Origin: Leifsonia sp. Root4
GTDB lineage: Bacteria > Actinomycetota > Actinomycetes > Actinomycetales > Microbacteriaceae
Assembly (NCBI RefSeq): GCF_001425085.1
Contig: NZ_LMDN01000003.1
Coordinates: 447,685 to 511,684 of the forward strand
Direction: 5' to 3'
Length of the DNA: 64,000 nt
Every line of letters starts with the position of its first letter. Position 1 is the first letter of the stretch. The notes under the pieces are model-generated. The model was not told the origin of the DNA and made no database searches. It saw only the letters and a list, made by a program, of their open reading frames with translations. Positions 56,236 to 64,000 of this stretch are shown here, piece by piece. The translations under genes were made by a program, and so were the position numbers.

Positions 56236-58733
56236 TCTGCGGCTCTCTCGGATTGGGGTGATGTGGATGCCGGCAGCGTGACGACCATCGTCAGGCCGCC
56301 GCCGGGGGTGTCGTCGGCCTCGAGCGTTCCGCCCATACCCTCGACGAAGCCCTTCGAGAGCGCGAGCCCCAGGCCGATCCCGGTGAGGTTGTCGATGTCA
56401 CCGAGGCGTTGGAACGGCACGAACATGTCGCTCTTGCGCGCCTCGGGAACGCCGGGTCCGTGATCGCTCACGCGCAGCTGCACGGTGCCGCCGAAGGTGC
56501 TGGCCGACAACAGTGGCGGCTGGTCATCGGGGGAGTAGCGCACGGCGTTGGCGATGATGTTGACGATCACGCGCTGCAACAGGCCCTCGTCGGCGCGCGC
56601 GGCCGGAAGATCGGCTGGCAGGTCGATCTCGATTGCTCCGGGGTGCAGCGCGAGCTCGTCGAGCGCTGAGGGCAGCAGGTCGTCGATCTCCACGTCGGTG
56701 AGGCTCACCGCGAGCACCCCGGCCTGCACCCTGCTGACGTCGAGCAGGTTCGTGACGAGGGCCGCGAGCGCGTCGAGGCTCTCCGCCGCCGTTGCGAGCA
56801 GCGTGGATCGGTCCGCATCACTCAGTGCGATGCCGTGTGACTGCAGGCTCGTCACGGCGGCCGTCGCCGCCGCCAGCGGACGGCGCAGGTCGTGGCCGAC
56901 AGCGGCAAGAAGAGCACTGCGCACCCGGTCGGTCTCGGCGAGCGGTCCGATCTCCTGTGCCGTCGCGGTGAGGTCGGTGTGCTCAAGCGACGCGTCGATC
57001 TGCGCCACGATCACGGCGAGAAGCCGGCGGTCGCTGGCCTCGAGGTCGCGGCCGGAGAGTTCCAGCGTGGCCCGATCGCCGACCGGCAGCATGGTGGTGT
57101 GCTCCGAGTCGGCCGGTTCGCCATCGGTGTAGAGCACCTCCTCGCCGGCGAGAAGGCGCACACCGTTCAGCCCGAACGCTTCCCTGGTGCGCGAGATGAG
57201 CGACTGCAGGGCGTCCTCGCCGCGCAGCACGCCGCCGGCGATCGTGGCGAGGAGCTCCGACTCCGCGGCGGCGCGGCTGGCGATGCGGCTGCGTCTGGCC
57301 GCCTGGTCGACGACGAAGCTCACGAGCGCCGCCACGATCATGAACAGGCCGAGGGCCAGCAGGTGCAGCGGGTGCGCGATCGTGATCGTGTAGAGCGGAG
57401 CGACGAAGAAGAAGTCGAGGGCGAGCCCGGAGAGCACGGCCGCGAACATCGCAGGCCAGAAGCCACCGATCATCGCGACCACGACGACGAGCAGCTGGAA
57501 TGCGAGAACGTCGCTGGCCATCGACTCGATGGAGCTCGTCGCAGACAAGCCCCAGGTGAGCAGCGGGCCGACGATGAGCGCCGTGGCGAAACCCGCGATG
57601 CGGCGGCGCCGGGTCAGGCCGCCGGTCAGCCGTGGCAGCGCGAAGCGCATGCCGGCGTGGGCATGCGCGACGATGTGCACGTCGATGTCACCCGATTCGC
57701 GAATGACGGTGGCGCCGATGCCGGGGCCGCTGAGCAGTGCTGCCAGGCGCCCGCGCCGGCTCACTCCGATCACCAGCTGACTGGCGTTGCTGCCACGGGC
57801 GAAGTCGACGAGGGCCGTGGGGATGTCATCGCCGATCACCTGGTGGTAGCTGCCGCCGAGCTGTTCGACGAGGGCCCTCTGCCTCGCGAGGGCCTCCGGG
57901 TTCGCCGCGCGCAGCCCGTCGTGGCTGGTCACGTGCACGGCCAGAAGCTCGCCGCCGGAGGAGCGGGCGGCGATCCGCGCGCCGCGGCGAAGCAGCGTGT
58001 CGCCCTCCGGGCCGCCGGTCAGCGCCACGACGACGCGCTCCCTCGCCTCCCATTTGGCGTCGATGCCGTGTTCCGCGCGGTAGCGCTGCAGCGAGCTGTC
58101 GACCTCGTCGGCGAGCCACAACAGCGCGAGCTCGCGCAGTGCCGTCAGATTGCCGAGGCGGAAGTAGTTCGAGAGCGCCGCGTCGATCCTGGTCGCCGGG
58201 TAGACCTCACCCTCGGCAAGGCGGTCGCGCAGCGCCTGTGGGGCGAGGTCGATGACCTCGATCTGGTTGGCGCTGCGCAGCACGGCATCCGGGATCGTCT
58301 CCCGCTGCGGCACACCGGTGATCTGCTGCACGACGTCGTTGAGCGACTCGATGTGCTGGATGTTCACCGTCGAATAGACGTCGATGCCGGCGTCCAGCAG
58401 TTCGGCGACGTCCTCCCAGCGCTTCGCATTGCGCGTGCCGGGCGCATTCGTGTGGGCGAGCTCATCGACGAGGGCGATCCGCGGATGCCGTGCGAGCACG
58501 GCATCCAGATCCATCTCGTCGAGGGTGACCCCGCGGTGCTCAATCACGGCGCGGGGAACGACCTCAAAGCCCTCAACGAGCGCCGCTGTGCCTGCTCGGC
58601 CGTGGGTTTCCACGACCGCGACGACGACGTCCTTGCCGGCCGCGCGGAGCCGGCGCCCCTCGTCGAGCATGGCAAAGGTCTTGCCCACGCCCGGAGCGGC
58701 GCCGAGCAGCACCCGCAAACGACCCCGTGACAC
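56232..58733 (-). CDS. kdpD: KdpD osmosensitive potassium sensor kinase
   Basis: 833 residues. The KdpD domain (1-210) has Walker A GAAPGVGKT at 11-19 and LVDELAHTNAPGTRN. A Usp domain (about 225-350) contains VALTGGPEGDTLLRRG and QLVIGVSRRGRLAAL. Then four membrane helices, a GAF-like part, and the kinase core with H614 in VGHDLRRPLAAA and the ATPase G-boxes LRVSDHGPGVPEA and GIGLGLALSKGFVE. GTG 58733 shares one base with the kdpC stop. In some Firmicutes the Usp domain binds c-di-AMP. Confidence 0.95.
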   Translation of the reverse strand: MSRGRLRVLLGAAPGVGKTFAMLDEGRRLRAAGKDVVVAVVETHGRAGTAALVEGFEVVPRAVIEHRGVTLDEMDLDAVLARHPRIALVDELAHTNAPGTRNAKRWEDVAELLDAGIDVYSTVNIQHIESLNDVVQQITGVPQRETIPDAVLRSANQIEVIDLAPQALRDRLAEGEVYPATRIDAALSNYFRLGNLTALRELALLWLADEVDSSLQRYRAEHGIDAKWEARERVVVALTGGPEGDTLLRRGARIAARSSGGELLAVHVTSHDGLRAANPEALARQRALVEQLGGSYHQVIGDDIPTALVDFARGSNASQLVIGVSRRGRLAALLSGPGIGATVIRESGDIDVHIVAHAHAGMRFALPRLTGGLTRRRRIAGFATALIVGPLLTWGLSATSSIESMASDVLAFQLLVVVVAMIGGFWPAMFAAVLSGLALDFFFVAPLYTITIAHPLHLLALGLFMIVAALVSFVVDQAARRSRIASRAAAESELLATIAGGVLRGEDALQSLISRTREAFGLNGVRLLAGEEVLYTDGEPADSEHTTMLPVGDRATLELSGRDLEASDRRLLAVIVAQIDASLEHTDLTATAQEIGPLAETDRVRSALLAAVGHDLRRPLAAATAAVTSLQSHGIALSDADRSTLLATAAESLDALAALVTNLLDVSRVQAGVLAVSLTDVEIDDLLPSALDELALHPGAIEIDLPADLPAARADEGLLQRVIVNIIANAVRYSPDDQPPLLSASTFGGTVQLRVSDHGPGVPEARKSDMFVPFQRLGDIDNLTGIGLGLALSKGFVEGMGGTLEADDTPGGGLTMVVTLPASTSPQSERAAE

Positions 58734-59356
58734 TAGTTCTTCGCATCCATTTCTGCCTGGGCCAATTCCTCGAGGGCCATATTCAGTGCGAGCACGTTGA
58801 CGCTCGGTTCGCCGAGATAGCCGAGATCCCGTCCCTGAATCATAGACTCGAGCAGCCCGGCGACGGCCGCCCGGTCGAGGCTCCGCGCGTCGGCGACCCG
58901 ATCGATCTGCAGCCGCGCGTACTCGGGGCTGATGTGCGGGTCGAGGCCGGAGGAGGACGCGGTGACGGCGTCGGCCGGGATCGCGGCGAGTGTCGCACCG
59001 TCCAGATCCGCGATCGCCGCCTGGCGGTCGCCGATGGCCGCGATGAGATCCGGGTTCTCCGGACCCTGGTTGCTGCCGCCGGACGCAGCGGCGTCGTAGC
59101 CGGCGGCAGAGGGCCGTGGCTGGAACCACTGCGGAAGCTGGACGCCGTCGGCATCCGTGAAGGATTGCCCGATCAGGCGTGAACCGACGACCTCCCCGTT
59201 CGTGCTGACCATGGATCCGTTGGCCTGCACCGGCAGCGCGAGCTGGCCGATCAGGGTGATGCTGAGCGGGTAGAGCACGCCGAGGAGCAGCGTGAGCACG
59301 AGCAGTGCTCGCAGGGCGACGCCGTACTGGCGCAATGTGCCGCGTGATGCAGGCAT
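58733..59356 (-). CDS. kdpC: KdpC potassium-transporting ATPase subunit
   Basis: 207 residues. One N-terminal membrane helix (ALLVLTLLLGVLYPLSITLIGQL) precedes the periplasmic part with GSRLIGQSFTD, YFQPRPSA-like WFQPRPSAAGYD, and ASSSGLDPHISPEYA. KdpC stabilises the KdpFAB complex. Length and motifs are normal. Its TAG stop overlaps the kdpD GTG. Confidence 0.96.
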   Translation of the reverse strand: MPASRGTLRQYGVALRALLVLTLLLGVLYPLSITLIGQLALPVQANGSMVSTNGEVVGSRLIGQSFTDADGVQLPQWFQPRPSAAGYDAAASGGSNQGPENPDLIAAIGDRQAAIADLDGATLAAIPADAVTASSSGLDPHISPEYARLQIDRVADARSLDRAAVAGLLESMIQGRDLGYLGEPSVNVLALNMALEELAQAEMDAKN

Positions 59357-59394
59357 GATGTCGTCTTTCTTTCTCTGAGGTAGAGGTCTGTGGG

Positions 59395-61575
59395 TCAGAA
59401 GCCGGGCAGCAGGCTCACGACGATGTCGATGAGCTTGATTCCGATGAAGGGTGCGATCACGCCGCCGAGGCCGAAGATCAGCAGGTTGCGGCGCAGGATC
59501 TGTGAGGCGGATGCCGCACGGTAACGCACGCCGCGGAGGGCCAGCGGGATCAGGGCGACGATGACGATCGCGTTGAAGATCACCGCGGAGAGGATCGCGG
59601 ATGCCGGCGAGCTCAGCCCCATGATGTTGAGCACGGCCAGGCCGGGAAACGCGCCGGCGAACATCGCCGGGATGATCGCGAAGTACTTGGCCACATCGTT
59701 GGCGATCGAGAACGTGGTCAGCGAGCCACGGGTGATCAGCAACTGCTTGCCGATGCGCACGATGTCGATGAGCTTGGTGGGGTCCGAGTCCAGGTCGACC
59801 ATGTTGCCGGCCTCCTTGGCGGCCGAGGTGCCCGTGTTCATCGCGACACCGACATCGGCCTGAGCGAGCGCCGGGGCGTCGTTCGTGCCGTCGCCGGTCA
59901 TCGCGACCAGGTTTCCGCCGGCCTGCTCCCGCTTGATCAGCTCCATCTTGTCTTCCGGCGTCGCCTCGGCCAGGAAGTCGTCGACACCGGCCTCTGCGGC
60001 GATCGCCCGCGCGGTCAGCGGATTGTCGCCGGTGATCATGATGGTGCGGATGCCCATGCGGCGTAGCTCGGCGAAGCGCTCGGCCAGGCCGGTCTTCACG
60101 ACGTCCTTCAGATAGATCACGCCGAGTACCCGGGTCTCCCCGGCCGCCGAGCGTTCCGCGACGACGAGCGGCGTGCCGCCGGCCTCCGAGACGCGACGCA
60201 CCTCGGCGTTCAGCTCGTTCGCTGCGCGAGTTTCTGCCGCGCTGTCGCCCGCGCCGTTGTCGGCGGCCCAGGTGGCGACCATGGAGCCTGCACCCTTGCG
60301 GAGCTGGGCGCCGTCGGCGTAGTCGACGCCGCTCATCCGGGTCTGCGCGGTGAACGGCACAATCTCGTGCCTGCGAGATTCCTCGCGCGACAACATCGGG
60401 TCGAGACTCTCTGCGAGCTCGACGATCGACTTGCCCTCCGGCGTCGGGTCGGCCAGTGATGCGGAGTGTGCCGCGGTAACGAGGGCGGCACGGGTGGCGC
60501 CGCCGACGGGGATGAACTCGGCGGCCTGTCGGTTGCCGTAGGTGATCGTCCCGGTCTTGTCCAGAAGCAGTGTGGTGACGTCGCCGGCGGCCTCCACGGC
60601 ACGACCGGAGAGGGCGAGCACGTTGTGCTGAACCAAACGGTCCATGCCCGCGATGCCGATCGCCGAGAGCAGCGCGCCGATCGTGGTCGGGATGAGGCAG
60701 ACCAGCAGGGCGACCAGCACGGGCACGCTGGGGGCGGCATCCGAGTAGCCGGCCATCGGACCGATCGTCACGACGACGACGAGGAAGATGATCGAGAGCG
60801 TCGCGAGCAGGATGTTGAGCGCGATCTCGTTCGGGGTCTTCTGTCTGCTCGCGCCCTCGACGAGGCGGATCATCCGATCGACAAATGTCTCACCCGGCTT
60901 GCTGGTGATGCGCACCACGATGCGGTCGGAGAGCACGCGGGTGCCACCGGTGACCGCGCTGCGGTCGCCACCGGATTCGCGCACGACCGGGGCCGATTCT
61001 CCGGTGATGGCGGACTCGTCGACGGAGGCGATGCCCCAGACGATGTCACCGTCGCCGGGGATCAACTCGCCGGCCGTCACGACGACGACGTCACCGAGGT
61101 GCAGATCAGCGGATGCCACGGGCACGCTCTCCGCGTGTTCGGCGCCGGCATCCGCCTCGGAGTATGCGCTCACCCGGTGCGCGATCGTGCTGGTGCGGGT
61201 GGCGCGCAGGCTCTCCGCCTGGGCCTTGCCGCGGCCCTCGGCCACGGACTCGGCCAGGTTGGCGAAGATCACCGTGAGCCAGAGCCAGATGGCGATGCCA
61301 GCGGTGAAGGACGGAGCCATGGCGGCGCCACCCGACTCCTCAGCGCCGCCGAGGAAGGGTTCCGTGATGGCGAGGAGGGTGGTGAGCGCAGCGCCGACCT
61401 CGACGATGAACATGACGGGGTTCCGCCACATCTGCTTCGGGTGCATCTTGCGGAGCGCACCGGGCAGGGCCGCGATGAGCTGCTTCGGTCCGAAGGCCGT
61501 CGCAGTCTTCGGGGGATGTGGGTGGTTCTGATGAGTGGGTGCTTCGAGTGTTGTCGACATGGATGTGTTGGACAT
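59395..61575 (-). CDS. kdpB: KdpB potassium-transporting P-type ATPase subunit
   Basis: 726 residues. P-type ATPase phosphorylation site D339 in [10 protein letters not shown], phosphatase motif TGES (AITGESAPV), nucleotide-domain KGAGSMV, hinge [18 protein letters not shown]. It couples ATP hydrolysis to potassium import through KdpA. The N-terminus is about 40 residues longer and His/Pro-rich ([11 protein letters not shown]) compared with E. coli KdpB. Confidence 0.97.
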   Translation of the reverse strand: MSNTSMSTTLEAPTHQNHPHPPKTATAFGPKQLIAALPGALRKMHPKQMWRNPVMFIVEVGAALTTLLAITEPFLGGAEESGGAAMAPSFTAGIAIWLWLTVIFANLAESVAEGRGKAQAESLRATRTSTIAHRVSAYSEADAGAEHAESVPVASADLHLGDVVVVTAGELIPGDGDIVWGIASVDESAITGESAPVVRESGGDRSAVTGGTRVLSDRIVVRITSKPGETFVDRMIRLVEGASRQKTPNEIALNILLATLSIIFLVVVVTIGPMAGYSDAAPSVPVLVALLVCLIPTTIGALLSAIGIAGMDRLVQHNVLALSGRAVEAAGDVTTLLLDKTGTITYGNRQAAEFIPVGGATRAALVTAAHSASLADPTPEGKSIVELAESLDPMLSREESRRHEIVPFTAQTRMSGVDYADGAQLRKGAGSMVATWAADNGAGDSAAETRAANELNAEVRRVSEAGGTPLVVAERSAAGETRVLGVIYLKDVVKTGLAERFAELRRMGIRTIMITGDNPLTARAIAAEAGVDDFLAEATPEDKMELIKREQAGGNLVAMTGDGTNDAPALAQADVGVAMNTGTSAAKEAGNMVDLDSDPTKLIDIVRIGKQLLITRGSLTTFSIANDVAKYFAIIPAMFAGAFPGLAVLNIMGLSSPASAILSAVIFNAIVIVALIPLALRGVRYRAASASQILRRNLLIFGLGGVIAPFIGIKLIDIVVSLLPGF

Positions 61576-61578
61576 GAG

Positions 61579-63255
61579 CTACAGCAGTCCTTCCGCCAGG
61601 GGGCCCAGCGCGAGTACGGGAAAGTAGGTGAGGGCGGAGACGATGAGCACGGTTCCGCAGAGTAGGCCGACGAAGAGCGGCTTGTGGGTCGGTAGGGTGC
61701 CGGCCGTGACGGGAACCTTCTCCTGCGCCGCGAGGGATCCGGCGAGTGCCAGCACGAACAGGATCGGCAGCAGTCGGCCGAGCAGCATTGCCACGCCGAG
61801 CGCGGTGTTGAACCACGGCGTGTTGGCGGTGAGGCCGGCAAACGCCGAACCGTTGTTGTTGGCAGCCGAGGTGAAGGCGTACAGCACCTCCGAGAAGCCG
61901 TGCAGCCCGGGGTTCAAGATCGAGGTTCCGATCACGTCGTCCCGCACGGCGGGGATGCCGAAGCTGAGCGCGGTCCCGGCCAAGACCAGGGTGGGCGTCG
62001 TCAGAATGTAGAGGCTGGCGAGCTTGATCTCGCGGGCGCCGAGCTTCTTGCCGAGGTACTCGGGCGTTCGACCGACCATGAGGCCGGCGATGAAGACCGC
62101 GAGTACAGCGATGACGAGCATGCCGTAGAGGCCGGATCCGACGCCGCCGGGCGCGAGCTCACCAAGCATCATGTTGAGCATCGCCATCCCGCCACCGAGC
62201 GCCGTGAAGCTGTCGTGCATCGAGTTGACGGCACCGGTGGACGTGAGCGTGCTCGTCGTGCCGAACAGAGTGGAGCCGAGTTCGCCGAAGCGCTGCTCCT
62301 TGCCCTCCATGGCCCCGCCGGCCAGGCCTGGTGCGGTTCCATTGGCGCTGAGCTCGAAGAATGTCATCGCCGAGAGGGAGAGCACGAAGAACGTGCCCAT
62401 TGCGGCGAGGATCGCGTAACCCTGGCGGTTGTCACCGACGATGCGCCCGAAGGTGCGGGGCAGCGCGAAGGGGATCACGAGCATGAGCAGCACCTGCACG
62501 ACGTTCACCCAGGCTGTGGGGTTCTCGAAGGGGTGCGAGGAGTTGGCGTTGAAGAAGCCGCCGCCGTTGGTGCCGAGCAGCTTGATCGCCTCCTGCGAGG
62601 CGACCGGGCCACCGGGGATGGACTGGGTTCCGCCGCTGAGCGTCGTCACCTCCTGGAAGCCGTTGACGTTCTGGATGACGCCACCGATGATGAGCACGAC
62701 GGCCGAGACCGCGGCGATCGGCAGCAGGATGCGGAGCGAACCTCGCACGAGGTCGACCCAGAAGTTGCCGATGGTGGGGCTCACCCGGCGGGCGAGGCCG
62801 CGCACCAGGGCGATGGCCACGGCGATGCCGACGGCGGCGGAGACGAAGTTCTGCACGGCGAGGCCGAGCAGCTGCACGCTGTAGCCCATCGTGACCTCGG
62901 GGGAGTACGACTGCCAGTTCGTGTTGGCCACGAAGGAGATCGCGGTGTTGAACGAGAGCTGCTCACTGACGGCGGGCAGGCCGAGCGACCACGGCAGGAA
63001 CGCCTGCAGGCGCTGCAGACCGTAGACGATCAGGATGCCGACCGCCGAGAATGCGAGGACGCTGCGGAAGTAGATCGGCCAGGTCTGCTCGGCATCCTGG
63101 TTGACGCCGATCACCCGGTAGATGCCGCGTTCGACCAGACCGTGCCTGGCGCTCGTGTACACGCCGGCCATGTAGTCGCCGAGCGGGCGATAGAGCACCG
63201 CGAGCACGAGGGCCACGGTGGCCAGCTGCAGGATGAAGAACATCAGCGGGGCCAT
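61579..63255 (-). CDS. kdpA: KdpA potassium-binding channel subunit
   Basis: 558 residues, about 10 membrane helices and four pore-like loops: [53 protein letters not shown] and [14 protein letters not shown]. These are the KdpA selectivity-filter segments of the SKT superfamily. ATG 63255 directly abuts the kdpF stop. Full length. Confidence 0.97.
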   Translation of the reverse strand: MAPLMFFILQLATVALVLAVLYRPLGDYMAGVYTSARHGLVERGIYRVIGVNQDAEQTWPIYFRSVLAFSAVGILIVYGLQRLQAFLPWSLGLPAVSEQLSFNTAISFVANTNWQSYSPEVTMGYSVQLLGLAVQNFVSAAVGIAVAIALVRGLARRVSPTIGNFWVDLVRGSLRILLPIAAVSAVVLIIGGVIQNVNGFQEVTTLSGGTQSIPGGPVASQEAIKLLGTNGGGFFNANSSHPFENPTAWVNVVQVLLMLVIPFALPRTFGRIVGDNRQGYAILAAMGTFFVLSLSAMTFFELSANGTAPGLAGGAMEGKEQRFGELGSTLFGTTSTLTSTGAVNSMHDSFTALGGGMAMLNMMLGELAPGGVGSGLYGMLVIAVLAVFIAGLMVGRTPEYLGKKLGAREIKLASLYILTTPTLVLAGTALSFGIPAVRDDVIGTSILNPGLHGFSEVLYAFTSAANNNGSAFAGLTANTPWFNTALGVAMLLGRLLPILFVLALAGSLAAQEKVPVTAGTLPTHKPLFVGLLCGTVLIVSALTYFPVLALGPLAEGLL

Positions 63256-63345
63256 CTAGAAGCGCTCCGGTTTCAGCAGGGCGTACACCAGGTAGGCGAT
63301 GGCGGCCACGGCCAGTGCGGCGCTCAGGAGGTCGACGAAGCTCAC
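63256..63345 (-). CDS. kdpF: KdpF small membrane subunit
   Basis: 29 residues, one membrane helix, ending in the KdpF-typical LVYALLKPERF. GTG 63345 has GGAG 5 nt upstream and overlaps the stop of the preceding 27-residue ORF (GTGA). KdpF stabilises the KdpFABC complex. Confidence 0.9.
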   Translation of the reverse strand: MSFVDLLSAALAVAAIAYLVYALLKPERF

Positions 63346-63425
63346 AGCTTCTCCACCCCCCTGGCGATGAGGGCGACGAGTGCGATAAGCAGCACGATCG
63401 CGCCGATGAAGACGATGTCGATCAC
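63342..63425 (-). CDS. 27-residue membrane microprotein before kdpF
   Basis: The ORF starts GTG 63425 with GGGAGAG 5 nt upstream and codes IDIVFIGAIVLLIALVALIA followed by RGVEKL. It is a single membrane helix with a basic cytoplasmic end. It overlaps kdpF by GTGA, so both are co-translated. It is not KdpF itself, since the kdpF gene with its LLKPERF end follows. No named family known to me; possibly a second regulatory helix or a leader peptide. Confidence 0.65.
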   Translation of the reverse strand: MIDIVFIGAIVLLIALVALIARGVEKL

Positions 63426-63608
63426 GAGAACTCTCCCGGTAGGGCGGTGCCGGGAGGCAGGCCGCCCGGCAGTGGCCGGTGGCCACAGGGAGAGTCAAGT
63501 GCGTTCGCGCAGCCTGGTTCGGGCTCCTTACGCTTTCCTCACGGAGCGCGCCGGAATCCTCACGGCGGCCTCGCAGCCGGCGTTCGGGATGCGTGCCGGC
63601 CGGTGCGG
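63426..63608. promoter_or_regulatory. kdp operon upstream region
   Basis: Contains the three-repeat array (63524-63564), a TTGACT on the minus strand (63493-63498) that may be the -35, and a GC-rich leader in which GCCGGG and CCCGGC (around 63450-63470) can pair. A clear -10 could not be fixed. Confidence 0.4.
63524..63564 (-). promoter_or_regulatory. Three direct repeats CGTRAGGA, probable KdpE sites
   Basis: Minus-strand copies CGTGAGGAT (63564-63556), CGTGAGGAA (63543-63535) and CGTAAGGAG (63532-63524) are 21 and 11 bp apart, i.e. on one face of the helix, as OmpR-family dimers bind. Confidence 0.55.
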
Positions 63609-64000
63609 CTAGCGGCCGGCGCGGTCGGCGGCGATGCGGAGGGTCTGCACGCGCGGCGTTGCCTCCGGCGTCATCCGAATCTCGACGCGCAGGCGGCCGC
63701 TCTGGCCGGGAATGAACCAGACGAGGTGCGCCGGGCCCTCCGACGTTTCAGCTGCGGGCACGGCATCACCATCCAGGCCGCCGATATCGGCAACGGCCAG
63801 CCGGAGTGCGGAGCGGCGACGGGCCAGCGGCTGGTCCAGTTCGACGTTCTCGGAGAAGAGCGCCGTGTCCAGCGGCTCGGCGAGCGCGTCGGCCGCGGTG
63901 AGGATGTCGGTGATGCTGCGCTGCGCGGCGCGGGTCTCCGGCCACAGGGGGAGCGCCGACACCGCGGTTGCCGCTGTCTCCCGCTCGCGGGCCGCGAGCA
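63609..64000 (-). CDS. Hypothetical protein, C-terminal part (partial, runs off the right edge)
   Basis: The frame is open to the window edge, giving at least 129 residues of the C-terminus. An internal GTG at 63962 is a possible but unproven start. The visible sequence is a helical stretch (RSITDILTAADALAEPLDTALFSENVELDQPLARRRSAL) and a beta-rich end (HLVWFIPGQSGRLRVEIRMT). It is not recognised. It lies upstream of the kdp promoter in the same direction, ending 45 bp before the repeat array. Confidence 0.55.
   Translation of the reverse strand, partial: LAARERETAATAVSALPLWPETRAAQRSITDILTAADALAEPLDTALFSENVELDQPLARRRSALRLAVADIGGLDGDAVPAAETSEGPAHLVWFIPGQSGRLRVEIRMTPEATPRVQTLRIAADRAGR

Noticed and set aside
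61900-63612. 570-codon plus-strand open frame over kdpA and the kdp promoter
   Set aside because: It has no motif, is antisense to kdpA, and has a His/Asp/Glu/Arg composition typical of shadow frames.

Overview
The window is a stretch of high-GC actinobacterial chromosome. I think it comes from the family Microbacteriaceae. The reasons are the GC-rich third codon positions, many GTG starts and ATGA/GTGA-overlapping genes, a class A RNase P RNA, a homodimeric AceE beside a fasR-fabD-fabH-acpP-fabF cluster, a DUF3145 protein, a 13E12-type DUF222/HNH gene, and the frequent Microbacteriaceae-like string GGATGCC. Species cannot be decided from the sequence. No phage, IS transposase, CRISPR array or origin was seen.

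Left part (1-7668): a glycoside-use cassette. A LacI-type regulator (cut by the left edge) diverges from a tightly overlapped operon of MFS transporter, GH78 alpha-L-rhamnosidase, GH3 beta-glucosidase and HSL-type esterase. Together these would import and dismantle a rhamnosylated, glucosylated and possibly acylated plant glycoside. From 7658 to 15517 come single genes: a small conserved protein, an EmrB/QacA-type exporter with a leader hairpin, a zinc-ribbon microprotein, a GNAT acetyltransferase, a membrane-anchored coiled-coil protein, a zinc-less quinone-oxidoreductase-type dehydrogenase diverging from a DUF2306 protein, and a NarL-type two-component pair.

15546-20997 is a second sugar locus resembling rhizobial Frc: a PfkB kinase and LacI regulator diverge from binding protein, permease, ATPase and an ABM-fold protein. 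Two copies of one palindromic operator flank the divergent promoter region. 21080-33950 holds a membrane coiled-coil protein, a RimB-like protease diverging from a RimK ligase fused to an RCK_C domain, a nucleotidyltransferase, a class II amidotransferase, a ThrE-like exporter, an M24 peptidase, a PrmC-like methyltransferase, a family A polymerase, a PadR regulator, a secreted metallophosphoesterase and DUF3145.

34047-41696 is the FAS II operon (read right to left: fasR, fabD, fabH, acpP, fabF) preceded by aceE. 41918-47663 holds a peroxiredoxin, a membrane protein, tRNA-Val(TAC), a CHAD protein, a GyrI-like protein with the tail of a broken helicase gene, and an HNH gene bracketed by 24-bp repeats. 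47790-55513 holds an AbgT transporter, a DHA2 exporter, an HdeD-lipase fusion, Nif3, a zinc-ribbon coiled-coil protein and rnpB. 55540-63425 is the complete kdp potassium system on the minus strand (a 27-residue ORF, then kdpF, A, B, C, D, E) with a repeat array upstream. A partial gene reaches the right edge.

All identifications come from reading translated motifs; no database search was possible.
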